Assembly: GCF_037392515.1 (NCBI RefSeq)
Contig: NC_090295.1
Span: 25,584,501 to 25,648,500 of the forward strand
Direction: 5' to 3'
Length of the DNA stretch: 64,000 nt
Source of the DNA: Haliotis asinina
Taxonomy: Eukaryota > Mollusca > Gastropoda > Lepetellida > Haliotidae
Part shown: positions 35,648-47,014 of the stretch, piece by piece
Layout: every line of letters begins with the position of its first letter
How positions within the stretch are numbered: position 1 is the first letter of the stretch
Made by a program: the position numbers and the translations under genes
The notes under the pieces: model-generated
The model's database searches: none
What the model saw: only the letters and a program-made list of their open reading frames with translations
What the model was told of the DNA's origin: nothing

Positions 35648-35740
35648 ACGAACTTCCCCTTTCATGTCAAGTTTATGTCCCGAGGAAAAGAATTTTGGTT
35701 TGTCACGAGGGACATAAGAACTTGACATGAAAGGGGAACA
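35648..35740. repeat. Long near-perfect hairpin
   Basis: TTCCCCTTTCATGTCAAGTT at about 35652 and its inverted complement at about 35720-35738 form a stem of about 32 bp with a loop of about 20 nt. Outside it the pairing continues weakly for another 20-30 bp. No coding. Confidence 0.8.
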
Positions 35741-37789
35741 AGTTTTGTATCATATTTATTACCCACGTTCTAAAAACTGAAAATATCGTTAAAATAAAGC
35801 AATATTTTGCTTTCCTATATAGAACCATGTAACGCGGATTAATACATCATATTGGTGATTGGAATAATCAGCCGCTTCACGCCAGGAAAACGTACGCTGC
35901 GTAGAGGCGCCTAATCACAGAAAATAAACAAATTAAGACAGAATCAAGTCGTAATCAAAATTTAATTCTTTTCAATTGAGGATTTGTTTTCAGATGTAAT
36001 AATGTACTTCATCAAAACACTTATGAAGTGCAAATATTTTGAACTTGACTACGTGACCTAAATCTTGCCTGAACGTCAGTCGGCCATCACAGTCGGGCTA
36101 GTCGTCATGCTGAGAAGAGTTCACGAAGAAGAAGGTTATAGGGAGCATTTGATTACAAGGAACAGCAAACTGAACAGCAAAAGTGAATGTGAATAACAGG
36201 GAACTGTATGTCTCAAATAGTTGAGCTTAATGTTCTTCATCCGAGGACCAGTTATTGTAAATAATTGGGCGACGCTTTGCGCAGGATGCCAGTGACGTCT
36301 GCTCATCTCGGTTTGGAATTCCAACTTGTCGAGATTCGATGTTTATGTTGAAGACTCCACCGAAAATTAATTGGGTCTGAAAATACAGCCTACAACCTCG
36401 AATCAGGGATACTCTATAACTCTCTATATAGGCTCCCTGCTCGAATGAAAACGATTTCAAGCCTATTGCGTTCAGAGTCTGGAAAGTGCTTCTCACCCTT
36501 ACATAAGAAACCACGGAGGCATGGCATTGTCAATACAACTATGTTTGTGCGGAGGACACGAATGGATGCGACTGACAGTGGCAGTGATAGAGATACAAGA
36601 GCGCCGCTCATCTTTTGATGTTGTTACTGTGCAGACAATATACACGCAGAAGGTATTCAATCTCTTGATTATACTCACAACTCTTCCAACCACCTGTCCG
36701 TCAATTTTGACCAAAATCAATAACTTTCACGGGCGACGCTATATTTGTTTAGAATCTACACTCATGAGAGACCTACTAGACGTATTTGTTTACTTCTTTT
36801 TATAGATCGTTTTATTTGCGTTTTTATTACAGAAACCTGAGTTATTATAGGATTGAAAAACAATTGCTAGTAGCCACACTAAATGAAATAAATTTTATTT
36901 AATTCCATAGAAGTGTTTTCGTTTTACATGCTCTCAGGTGTGAAAACTTTTGAATGAAAATCATGAATGGAATGAGTGATGAAAGTACTTCCAGTAATGT
37001 CAAAGTTCACATATTAGCCAATCAATCACACGAAGGCGTTATGACACATACGTGTCATACCACTTTGATTTATATCATACACAGACATATGTGTGTGTTT
37101 GTCTGTCTGTGTGTTCATAAGTCTAGGTTTCTATTTTCAAAAATTGTTGTTCAAACATTTATTGTAAGTCCTGTGGTCTGTCGTTATGTTATCCCTCGGG
37201 ATAGGATTGGAACATATATGCTGGTTGTCTTCAGTTTTGTGATACTGATACTGGCCACAAAACGGTTGATGAAGGTCACTGCCAGGGTTATGTTGAGTGC
37301 ATACATTTGTTTGTGTGTAGCACAAAGTAGCATCACGATACTTAACTGGGTCGCTGCTGAACCCGAAATGCCTGCCGTGTGAAGGTCGGGGATGGAGATT
37401 AATCGTCATGTTACTGGGCGACCACCGGTATGTGTGATTATTTCCAACTGTTACACTTATAATTAGGCTGTGGGAACAGTTGTTGACAGAATAATTGAGT
37501 CATGCTGTGTGTTGATAAACTGTGTCTCTTCTGTGAGTGACTGGACACTATACTCCTTTATTTCACTGTATTAATGTATGTATGTATTTGTACGCGAGAG
37601 CGTGCGTACCTGTGCGTGTGTGTGGGCATATACATACGTCTCTCTCCCTTTGTGACAATGCGTATGGCCACAGTCTTCTGTGTGTCTGTGAGTACACAGT
37701 GCCATATGTCTCTTTGTACTATCGATAAGGTGTTGAGTGTAAGATTGATGGAAAAACGAAGGAGACAAGACTCCACAGACATATAGTTG
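35741..37789. other. Gene-poor stretch with chance frames
   Basis: Frames at 36521-36805 (+) and 36954-37382 (+) are the longest. Neither has a recognisable domain or a convincing splice context. GT-rich simple sequence occurs at about 37090-37115 and 37600-37625. Confidence 0.3.
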
Positions 37790-37916
37790 CCTCATGGGCA
37801 GCTTGAGTTATCCGGGGTAATAATACCCATCATGCTCCATGGGGTTAATACATGTCCCTGCGGCCTGGAGCTCAGCTGTGTATAAGTGGCCAGGTATTAT
37901 TATTATAATTAAATAG
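37790..37916 (-). mobile_element. Dispersed repeat sharing CCGGATAAC with 27.0 kb
   Basis: Read on the minus strand it contains GGGTATTATTACCCCGGATA, followed by a CAAGCTGCCCATGAGG segment. The core matches the insertion inside the transposase relic at 26925-27312. Confidence 0.55.
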
Positions 37917-39236
37917 TAGCACAATATACAGGTACCGACAGGCACAGACACTTAACGTAGCAAAATTATAAACGAGCACTACGAGTTAATTCACTGAGCT
38001 ACATGCCTATACGATTACTCTTCTGAACTGTCGCTGAACCGTAAGTAACACCCAGAAAAGTAAACGCCTTATTGTGTTCCCTGCAACACACATTTACACT
38101 TAAGCGACAAATGGGTAAATGTGGGCTGATGGCGAGCTGTCTCTAACGGTGGCACTATAGGCAGAGGACACACACCATGGCAGGCTATTGATTTAACACT
38201 GGATTTTCAAATGTGCACATGTATACCGTTGACTCATAGGCACCAGCAGCTTTCCCTTCTCTGAATCAACTGCGTGAAAATCATACATTTAACAGGTAAT
38301 CAATAGGGCAACGGGTCAGCTGGCGGTCTGTAAATAACGGAATCTGGACCAAACAATCGAGTGATCAATAGGAGTGTTACTAACTTATGAGACCAATATT
38401 AAGTATCTCAGATATACTATTTGTATCAATATAATGCATGAGATCCATGTGTTATATATCGGCGAAACAGGGGACAAATAATATAATAGTGTGCTTTTGT
38501 GTGCAATGTCGGTACTTCAAACACGTAAAGTAGTGTTTCTATAATACCTACAGAAACACGTACAATTTTAGTATAGAAACCCTAAGGTCATCGAGAAATC
38601 CGTCACAAACACACGCATGACCAAGTAAATTGTTCACCTATAATATGGCAAAATATGATACATGTCCAAGTAGAAAATTGCACAAATTTTGTTACTTAGC
38701 CGTGAAATCTGGGAATGTCTAGCATAACATACCTTGAAACATCTGGAATGTTGCAACCTTCATGAAAGAAACGGCTCGAAATTCCTTAAAATTGGGCCGA
38801 CGTGAAATGAGAGTTCATGAGCAGAAAATGCCCCCTGCATTGATTCATATATGAAACAGACGAAGCAGTCCAACTTGTGTACATTAAGAATTATTTTATG
38901 CTATAACAATTTCAGAAATTTTATCTGCAATAGATGATGCTAAAGTCACCGTGAGACGACAGTATCCCAACAGAATATTTATAGAAAATTAGAGACATGA
39001 CTGCATCCTACCTTTGCTTTATTGTTTTCACAGATATTTTGTAAAGGGTTTTTCCCCAGATGCATGGAATACTGATTTTATAATAATTATCTATATATAA
39101 AAAGAGAAGTAAAATTATGAACTGGTAACTATAGGGGCATAAAGTTGTTGGACACTTGGTGTAAATTATTTACACCTATCATAAACAAGATGATTGATAC
39201 CTTTGTCGAGAATGAAGTTGTAATTGGTGAATACCA
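37917..39236. other. Non-coding stretch with a SINE scrap
   Basis: The segment at 38313-38368 (GGCGGTCTGTAAATAACGG) is a partial copy of the SINE body seen at 39237-39504. The rest has no supported feature. Confidence 0.45.
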
Positions 39237-39504
39237 GTGAGTGAGTGAGTTTAGGTTTACGCCGCACTCAGCAATATTCCAGCCATATGGTGGCGATCTG
39301 TAAATAATCGAGCTTGGACCAGACAAGCCAGTGATCAACAGCATGAGCATCGATCTGCGTGACTGGGAACCGATGACATGTGGCAAGTAAGTCACTGAGC
39401 CTGACCGTCGGATCCCGTTAGTCGCCTCTTACGACAAACATAGTCGCCTTTTATGGCAAGCCTGGCTTGGTGAAGGTCTATTCTACCCCGGCCTTCACGG
39501 GTCG
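39237..39504 (-). mobile_element. SINE copy, minus strand
   Basis: Begins with the inverted tail GTGAGTGAGTGAGTTTAGG and GCCGCACTCAGCAATATTCC. It continues through GCGATCTGTAAATAATCGAG, GTTAGTCGCCTCTTACGAC and CTACCCCGGCCTTCACGGG. The tail is shared with the SINE at 8306-8470, while the rest is a different module. Confidence 0.8.
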
Positions 39505-41220
39505 ACTGAGATAAACTTTTATCCGTAATGGAGAAAATTGTTCAACTATGCATGGCCAAAACTGAGTTAAAGTTTTAAATTTATTTTCAGTATTACAAAT
39601 ATATAACAACGAAAAAGGATGTAGAACAACTAATGTTTGGATCAGATTTCTAGAATAAATATATATTATCAAACTTTAAAATATCAGATACTAGATTACG
39701 TCTTATCAGTATAAACAAAAACACCACTGGTGATCATGAGGACTATTTCAAAAGTATATGCCAGGACAATCCTTCTACTTTATTTCAGACCCGTAGGCAT
39801 TGCCGCCATCAATTACATCGTCTGGGCTTGATATGATTATAAATTTATCATACAAAAGATAAACACATAGCAACTTGAAAAATGTTTCGTTTGACCTCCA
39901 AATCTAGAGCATATTTTTCACCTACCTTGGTGTCCATCTTTTTTCGTGTTAGATCTCTGATGTATCATCTTCTCACAGACTGGAGATGAATGTATTGGGG
40001 AAAATGTGGTGTGGTACATCAGATCGTCCTTACTTTCCCTGAACCACTGGATCAGTCAGAATGACAACATGACTGAGCAACTAACAAGGGCAATGTCGTA
40101 TCAGTCAGTGGCAAGATTACTGCCAAATCCCAATGTATCCAAGATGAGTGGATGACCTAAATACACCTTCGTAATTGCTCGAAGACACTGCAGTGAATAG
40201 CAGACATTGTCATACATTGTTCACGTACGAGTTGTTATTGAATGTACTCTGAAAGTTATTGAATCTACGCGAGAGTATTGCTTGAACTCTCCTGTGAATA
40301 ACCAGCTATTGTACTCAGAAAGTCGGGAAGACTGTATCAGATCTATTGGCAGCGATGCCTCTATCACTCCGTTTATAGTGAAATATATTGGTAGAAGAGA
40401 CATTTGAGAATTGATACATTTTGTCATAATGATGTCATCGAAGATGAATTTCATTTTATGTTAAATCTCCTTTTAGTTATGAGTTATGAACTGAGAGAGA
40501 AATATTTTCCACACATACAGTTAAAACCAGAGACACGCTTTTGTACACACTCAATCCTGAAGAGGCATTGACCTTAGAGTTACTATATGTTAAAGAAGCT
40601 TTACATGTGTGTTCCTCACTATTACACTTGTATAGCCTTCATCGGTACAGCTTTCGAACCTCCGCCACCACCATCACCACAACCACCACGTTATATGTAT
40701 TTATTGTTTGATATGTAGATGGACTATGACCTTCACGCTAAAAAGATTTCTTTCCTTATTGTTCATTCGTCAGTGATAATATAACAATGGCGATCCTATT
40801 TGCACCTTTACTGCAGGTATCGCTGCAGTTCGCTGTAATTAATGGAAGACAAAACTTACACGGAGATACAGTGTCCAATTACATATCAGTTGTTGTGTCT
40901 GTGTCATAAACGGGTTTGAATGAATTTGAACATAATTTTGTGAAAAACAAAACAAAGCAAAACAAAAAACCAACATAATAGTTAATTTGATTTGGCGTTC
41001 TTGAAGAGAAGGTTCATGGTTCATCAGTTTCCACACTGTATCTGTGAACAGGTGTTCTGAGGAAGGCAAGAAATATCTCAAGTCAAGACTCAGTTCAGGT
41101 TAATACAATTAAAGGAGGTATTGTTATCAGCACCCGTTTCGGTGCCATAGATTTTTTCTAAATGCAGCCCGGAGGTCATGAATTGATAATATTTCGTTAT
41201 AGTGCTCACCATTGTCTATG
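39505..41220. other. Non-coding stretch, nothing recognised
   Basis: No gene or repeat that I can support. A short CACCACCATCACCACAACC run at about 40660-40690 is simple sequence. Confidence 0.35.
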
Positions 41221-41224
41221 GAAC

Positions 41225-42145
41225 TCTGGAAAGGACATTGTCGCGTTGTCGCATTGTCGTGTTTTCGCCTTCTCAAATACAAGCAAAATGAGACAAAAGA
41301 GCGCGACATCTCGTCCATTTATCGCATTGTCCCGATGTCGCATGTCGCGTTTTAAATAATATTTTTCTATTCCCCCAAAGTGCAACACGCGACACAGCGA
41401 CAATTTTCAAGGTCAAAATATGTCGCACTGTCGCATTGTCGCATTGTCGCATTGTCGCATTGTCGCCCATTTCCATTACCGGTGCGCATTAGTCTACGCT
41501 GGCTCAGAAAATGTTATACTCTATTTCACACTTCCAATGGTTTTTTAAAAATGAAGTAGTGCTCGTAATGGCAATGGGGCTACATTTCCTGAACTTAATG
41601 CAAAACTTTTTCTGTTGCTTAATTATTTTTTATATTGTAAATGTTCTTTAGCCAATCAGGTGTGTTTTAGCAGCAAAACAAACTATCAGCGCTACTATTC
41701 ATTGTAATTAAGGCACAGGGTGGCCCTTTCATTCAAGGCTGGGCAATTTGCTGTGCAAAGTTATATCTCTAAGTCACACCAGATAACTATGATGATAGGT
41801 TCGAATCCTTGCACTACGCACATTTGCCACTTTGGACACTTCGCTGATCAAACCGACACGTTGTGAAAAAACTGAACGATTGTTAAAATTCAGGCCACAT
41901 CGGCAGAAATATCAGGCGATGTTCTCGAATGGGTCACTCTGCATCCTGCTTGTGATAGACTTTACATTCCGCCGTAACTAATAAAACTCGACAGACTTCA
42001 CGACCACATGTACGTTCGTTTATTATTGCTCCGAGTTCGATCCATGGATGTCTCAGCTCATCGCAAAATAACCCTGCGTGTGATAGACTTTACATTCTGC
42101 CGTAACTAATAAAACGCGACATGCGACAATGCGACAACTCGACAT
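41225..42145. repeat. GTCGCATT repeat pair and a 128-bp direct repeat
   Basis: Eight-bp GTCGCATT units are clustered at 41240-41275, 41318-41350 and 41420-41468. The inverted form GCGACATGCGACAATGCG lies at 42115-42135. TGTGATAGACTTTACATTC starts at 41951 and 42079, a 128-bp direct repeat. The small frames encoded here are repeat artefacts. Confidence 0.75.
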
Positions 42146-42374
42146 TTTGATGAAATGGGGAGCCTGACGACAGTGTACTTGGGATGCAAGCTAGACATTT
42201 CACAGGCGAGCTCCGCATAATTATTATGCTTGTCCTGAATCTTGTCAATCTCATTGCCGTCAAAAGGGACAGAAGATTCAATGATATAAATAAATTCAAA
42301 AAGGACAAGATCAGGTTTGTTGGCTGAAATGAGGTGACCAACGGGTTCGGGTAGTCAGGCTCGCTGTAACATGT

Positions 42375-42496
42375 AATTGTTACCCAATCACGTAGGTCGA
42401 TGCTCATGATGTTGACCATTGGTTGTCTTGTCCATACTTGATTATTTACAGACGGCTGCCAAACAGTTGGAATTGTGCCGAGTGCGGTGTTAATCC
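42375..42496 (+). mobile_element. Diverged SINE fragment
   Basis: CGATTGTTTACAG-like and GAATTGTGCCGAGTGCGG-like blocks match, with decay, the body and tail of the SINE at 48522-48702. Confidence 0.5.
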
Positions 42497-43237
42497 TCAA
42501 ATATATTCTCTCTCGACGTCGGTCTTTATTGTATCAGTGATGGAATGTTATACACCCTGAACCTTTCATCAGGACCTTTTCAAGTGTACATATTTCAAAC
42601 ATATATTTGTACAAATATGGGGTAAAAGGGTATTGTTCCAAATGTATATGTCGTAATGTTGTTATTGTTGTTTATAATATTGTTGTACGTAAGGTGATAC
42701 TAAACTGTCTCTCCCCATTTCTAGACTATAGACTTGAGACAGTGCCGCAATTCATCGAAGTGATTGGTGTGTTAAACGAAAACGTAATAAACTCATCACT
42801 TGGGAAATAAAGCACTGTATCATTAAACACATGTAAAATGTATAACTGACATATTGATATGGGTGTATTAATGAACATTAGATGACGAAATAGCAAAGAA
42901 AAAGTCATGGGTTGGGGACATTTCGCTATTTTGAGGGCTTTATATTATAGGGAGTGTAGTTTATCACTATTGACAGGGGATAGAGGAGGTGGGCGACGCA
43001 GCCCAGACTAAACATGATAAGAGTTTTGTAGATGCGAAGGAGGGTTTATTTGTCTGCAACCCAGTGAATGTCACCTGTTGCTCTCATTAGATTCGAATCG
43101 TTTTCACATGAGTTGACCAAACTATAGACAAAATAATGCAGGTAGGTAATTGCATGTATTGAACGAGTTTGACAACGAAAACGTTATAGACCAAAATGGT
43201 TAATTGGATACACGCGTCACAAGCAAGCTTATCAATG
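42497..43237. other. Non-coding stretch, nothing recognised
   Basis: No supported gene, repeat or RNA. Confidence 0.35.
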
Positions 43238-44739
43238 CTACACGACCTCGAGCAGCTGTACCCTTTGAGATATATACATGTAATACATATATACAAAGAT
43301 AGGTAAAACAGTGTATTTATAAAATACGATAGCGGTCAGATATGGCAAACGGAATGTTTTACACACCAACCTTTGACATACAAATGTCATTTAAACTGTC
43401 CCAATAATATATCCATAACACTTTTAGTGCTGTTATGTATACTATGAGATAAACGTGATACAGAGCAAAGGGTTGTTATTTACATGGACACTTGGCTTCT
43501 TCATGCATCATCGTTAATTAGTAAACATCAATGAACTTACTGAGCAAACTTTCTCATGTACATATAAGTCTTTCCTGCAGTATAGTACATAACGTGCTTG
43601 ATAACAGTGTCTACACAAAAACATTTGCTTGTATTATAATAAAGAAGCTGCATATCCATAGAACTTTCCCACTGTTCAGCATACCAACTCCTAAATGCAT
43701 ATCGAAGTTCACTTTGGTTAGTGAGACCAGCGTCTAACTGCGTACCACTTTCAGCTTTGATCGGACGAACGTTTGACTGCATCCTTTTATTTGTCACGGT
43801 TAGACCATTGACTGTGGAATGGTTCTGTTTCTAAATTTAGGTACCAAGGTACTTCATTGTCATGTGCGTCTCTTCGTTCCTTGGGTAGGAGCGATTTGGC
43901 ATCATGTAGGCGAAGCTGTTCAGTTAATAAATTATATATTTTTTAATAATTCAAAGAAAGTAGAGCTGTGTTTTTTATAACCACGAAATACAATAAAGTG
44001 AGGTAAATATAAATTGTTCCAATTAGTGGGGTTATACATAAATCGCAAGTCACTTAATGTGGGTTGTTGCAGTGATTTTATTTCAGGATGATGCTTTGGA
44101 TGTGGTTGAATGTACGGTGTCAGGTTGCGTTTGTGCTATCATCACAATGCCGTATTTGTCATTGGTCCGTCCCTTTCATCACATTGGTAACACACTATCA
44201 AATTTTAACTGTTTGGTGTCATTAAGTAGGTTAAGACAATTTCAGCTGAGTGATGGCATAAAATATGTAATGCCTTCGTCTCCAGAATGTTTCCGGTGTT
44301 TCACGATATGACTACAGTATACGCGTACGTTCAAATATTTAGTGTGCAAAGGAAAGTCTACATCCATCTAAGATATTCTCTAAACGTCAAGTCAAACAAT
44401 GCCGTTCATAGACAAGAGCATTACTGAAAACCATTTAATACTATTAAGAAACTACTAATGGCGATGTTTGTAGTCAGTCATGCCCAGACAGGACTGAATT
44501 GTGGGCAATATCGCTTTCTCGGTCAGTCGAACTGTCGCTTTCTCGCTCTATCACTTTCTCGCACAATGATATCGCTTTCTCGTCTCGCAACACCGCTTTT
44601 TCGTCTCGTATCGCTTTCTCGTCTCGTGGTATCGCTTTCTCGTCTCGTGTTATCGTTTTCTCGTCTTGTGCAATCATTTCTCGTCTCGTGTTATCGCTTT
44701 CCCCTCTCGCGATATCGCTGTCTCGCCTACAGAATTTAA
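43238..44739. repeat. 1.5-kb dispersed block, inverted copy of 24.9-26.2 kb
   Basis: Matches the reverse complement of 24901-26243 along its whole length, with small gaps. Includes GTTTTACACACCAAC near 43358, AAGAAGCTGCATATCCATAG near 43643, GGTTGTTGCAGTGATTTTAT near 44062, and the CGCTTTCTCGTCTCG minisatellite at 44507-44715. No TIRs of the DD82E-like element are present at this copy. Confidence 0.85.
44507..44720 (+). repeat. TATCGCTTTCTCGTCTCG minisatellite
   Basis: Units of about 18-20 bp, roughly ten copies with variable linkers. The overlapping frames (44458-44739 and 44499-44780, rich in SLSRL) come from the repeat. Confidence 0.9.
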
Positions 44740-46224
44740 TTTTTCTAGCCTTATATTTTAGGGATTTACGTGTATTTTAATTTAGTAAACTGGAGCAGCA
44801 AAGAGCGGTAATTATTTTCATTCAATTTTCCTCTGTCTGCTGAAAACTATGTTCACTTACTCAACCACTTAGCTTTCAGAAAAGATGATGGTGGCCTGAA
44901 AGCGGTGGATTCTAAAGCATGCTTGATATATTTGTGGGTGCCACTTTCGTCTGGCCCGTTTCTTGAAATGTTCCAGAACGTTGCGTCGCTAGGTATACTA
45001 TTGTGTCAGTGCACCTAATAATGTAGTCTGTTCATATTATTATAGTATATATGTTTTGCCCGCTTCCTTCATCAACAACCAAGTCAATGTCGCTGGTCAT
45101 TCCTCTAGCCACATCCGATCAGTCCTCACTGGGGACACGTGAAGAACAGGGTTAGAGCTGATCTTCAGCATCACTAGTTTGTTGTAAGAGGCGAGTGTCG
45201 CATGTCCAGGCTCTATTACTTACAGACCGCCGCCATATATCTGGAATATTGCACAGTGCGGGGTTAAACAAACAAACAAGTGCAAACAATTACCGCATGT
45301 GTGCATTTAATTTTTAATTTTTTTATGTTTTGAACATCATCAGCATTGCTTTTAGGGGTGATACAGTAGAGATAAGGCTGAATCTTTGTGGTTTCCACCA
45401 ACAGATTACATAACCACAAATCTGTTCCGTTTGTACGGATATGAAAAAAAATACTCTGCCACGACAAACAAACAAACAAACAAAAAATATTGTATCTGAT
45501 TTATCCGGTGTGGTGTATTGGACAAAGTAACGCCATTCCTAGAACCACCAGAATCCCGTCTTCCGCCTACACAGAGGCGCACCCCACGGTGTACTGGTTG
45601 CCGAATGTAGTGGACATGGACGACAGTGGGGCTGACGACATTTAGTCCCAAGTCCTCTGGCGGAACCAAAAGAGTGTGTGTGGTGTGTGTGCGGGTGTTT
45701 AAGTGAACATATCTAGGCCTACGTATACAGGACAGGTCTGTGTTTTTTAGTCCACAATGTGTTGATGTTGGTGAATCTGTACCAAACTTGTCAAAGATCG
45801 AACGCAGACCGACAAGGAGACGCCATAGTATTTGTCATTATACTTTATTTTAAAATGACGCAGCCAGTCACTGTGGGATCAACACCTTGATAGTTTGGGT
45901 CCTTGTCTTCTTTCTGAAGCTTTGCACATGCCCAAGTTGCACTGGAATGGTTTTCTATTAGATAAGAAACATAATGACTACGTTACAGTTTAAAAGGTGA
46001 AAATGTTTGGATGTAGAGTTCATGACGTACTAGACTTTTAGGACTGTATACTTACTCATTTTGATTACTGTTCGAAGACCTTTTACGTTACATATTGTTT
46101 CATTACTCATTACACGCTGACACTATGGCGATATATACATCCTAGTGTGACTAAGCATTTGATAGGTGATGAAGACCAGATTTGGTTATGCCTATTTGCC
46201 GTGAGGCACTAATATCAACGAGAC
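44740..46224. other. Non-coding stretch with a SINE scrap and an exon-like relic
   Basis: 45181-45282 is a SINE fragment (GTAAGAGGCGAGTG, TTACAGACCGCCGCC, GCACAGTGCGGGGTTAAAC). On the minus strand at about 45066-45096 a short stretch reads DIDLVVDE, like the fourth exon of the IgGFc-PAN gene. No complete gene. Confidence 0.45.
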
Positions 46225-46350
46225 AGCTATATACACCGAGGATGAAATCAATAAGACAGTATGTATAACACCCTGGTGGCAATAAGCCTTTCAAAGGTAA
46301 AGACGGTAGGAGATTTGATTACAAACTCAATGTGTATTTCCCATATATAC

Positions 46351-46947
46351 CTATTTCCCATGATGGTGGTGACCATGGTGATGGTGTCCATGATGGTGGT
46401 GACCATGGTGATGGTGTCCATGATGGTGGTGACCATGGTGATGGTGTCCGTGATGGTGGTGACCATGGTGATGGTGTCCGTGATGATGGTGACCATGGTG
46501 ATGGTGTCCGTGATGATGGTGACCATGGTGATGGTGGTGATGATGATGATGGTGGTGGTGACGTCTATGCCGGCGACAACGTCGATGGCGGTGGGCAGAA
46601 GATAGCTCAAACAGCAGCACAGAACCTTGAACATGTATCATGGTGCATTGGACCTGACCCTTTCAATTATGAGCTTAGCATACTTTGAGATATCTTTTTT
46701 CTCCAAGTTGTGAAAGTAAGACACTTTTCCATGATATCTTAGTGAATTATATTGTTATTAACACAAAAGTTCACATACAGATCTGGGCCTTTCGCCCTCA
46801 ATGACTGGCAGTGTTGGTTAAAATATACCCATGACATCGACAAGCACTATAGACACCTATCCTATCCTGATTCTAGAATAGTTTACAATAATGAAGATCG
46901 TCATACTTACAAACAATAAACAACACAAAAAGGGTTGAAAACTTCAT
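46351..46947 (-). CDS. Secreted histidine-rich protein A
   Basis: Two exons on the minus strand: 46947-46911 (37 nt) and 46625-46351 (275 nt, stop TAG). GT/AG borders and phase agree, giving 103 residues. Residues 1 to about 22 form a signal peptide (MKFSTLFVLFIVCSVLLFEL, then SSA). The mature part starts with HRHRRCRRHRRH and continues as a poly-His run and about eleven GHHHH repeats to a final GK. There is a single Cys in the mature chain. Known chemistry of such sequences suggests binding of Zn, Cu or Ni, and the basic N-terminus may bind anionic surfaces. This is inference, since no family is recognised beyond generic His-rich secreted proteins. A TATA box lies upstream at about 47006-47013. 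A paralogue, oppositely oriented, lies 5 kb away. The acceptor (TTCAAG) has a weak polypyrimidine tract, so the exact intron border should be treated as likely. Confidence 0.75.
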
Positions 46948-47003
46948 GTCCTTATTCTGTTCCCACTCTGGATGTGAATGTCCAGAATGGCGGTGATGGT
47001 CAC

Positions 47004-47014
47004 TTTTATACACT
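47004..47014 (-). promoter_or_regulatory. TATA box of His-rich gene A
   Basis: On the minus strand TGTATAAAAGTGACC lies about 60 bp upstream of the ATG at 47006-47013. The same string precedes the paralogous gene at 51836-51845, which supports conservation of the core promoter. Confidence 0.7.

Noticed and set aside
36954..37382. 142-codon frame with a hydrophobic segment
   Set aside because: Contains a GT-rich simple-sequence stretch, has no homology that I recognise and no splice context.
41273..41476. Asn/Thr-rich repetitive frame
   Set aside because: Arises from the GTCGCATT array read on the minus strand.
44458..44780. SLSRL-rich repetitive frames
   Set aside because: All frames follow the CGCTTTCTCGTCTCG minisatellite, and no start, splice or domain support exists.
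46261..46688. Plus-strand frames rich in Met/Val or Asp/Gly across the His-rich gene A
   Set aside because: They are antisense shadows of the GHHHH repeat. The signal peptide and splice sites support only the minus strand.
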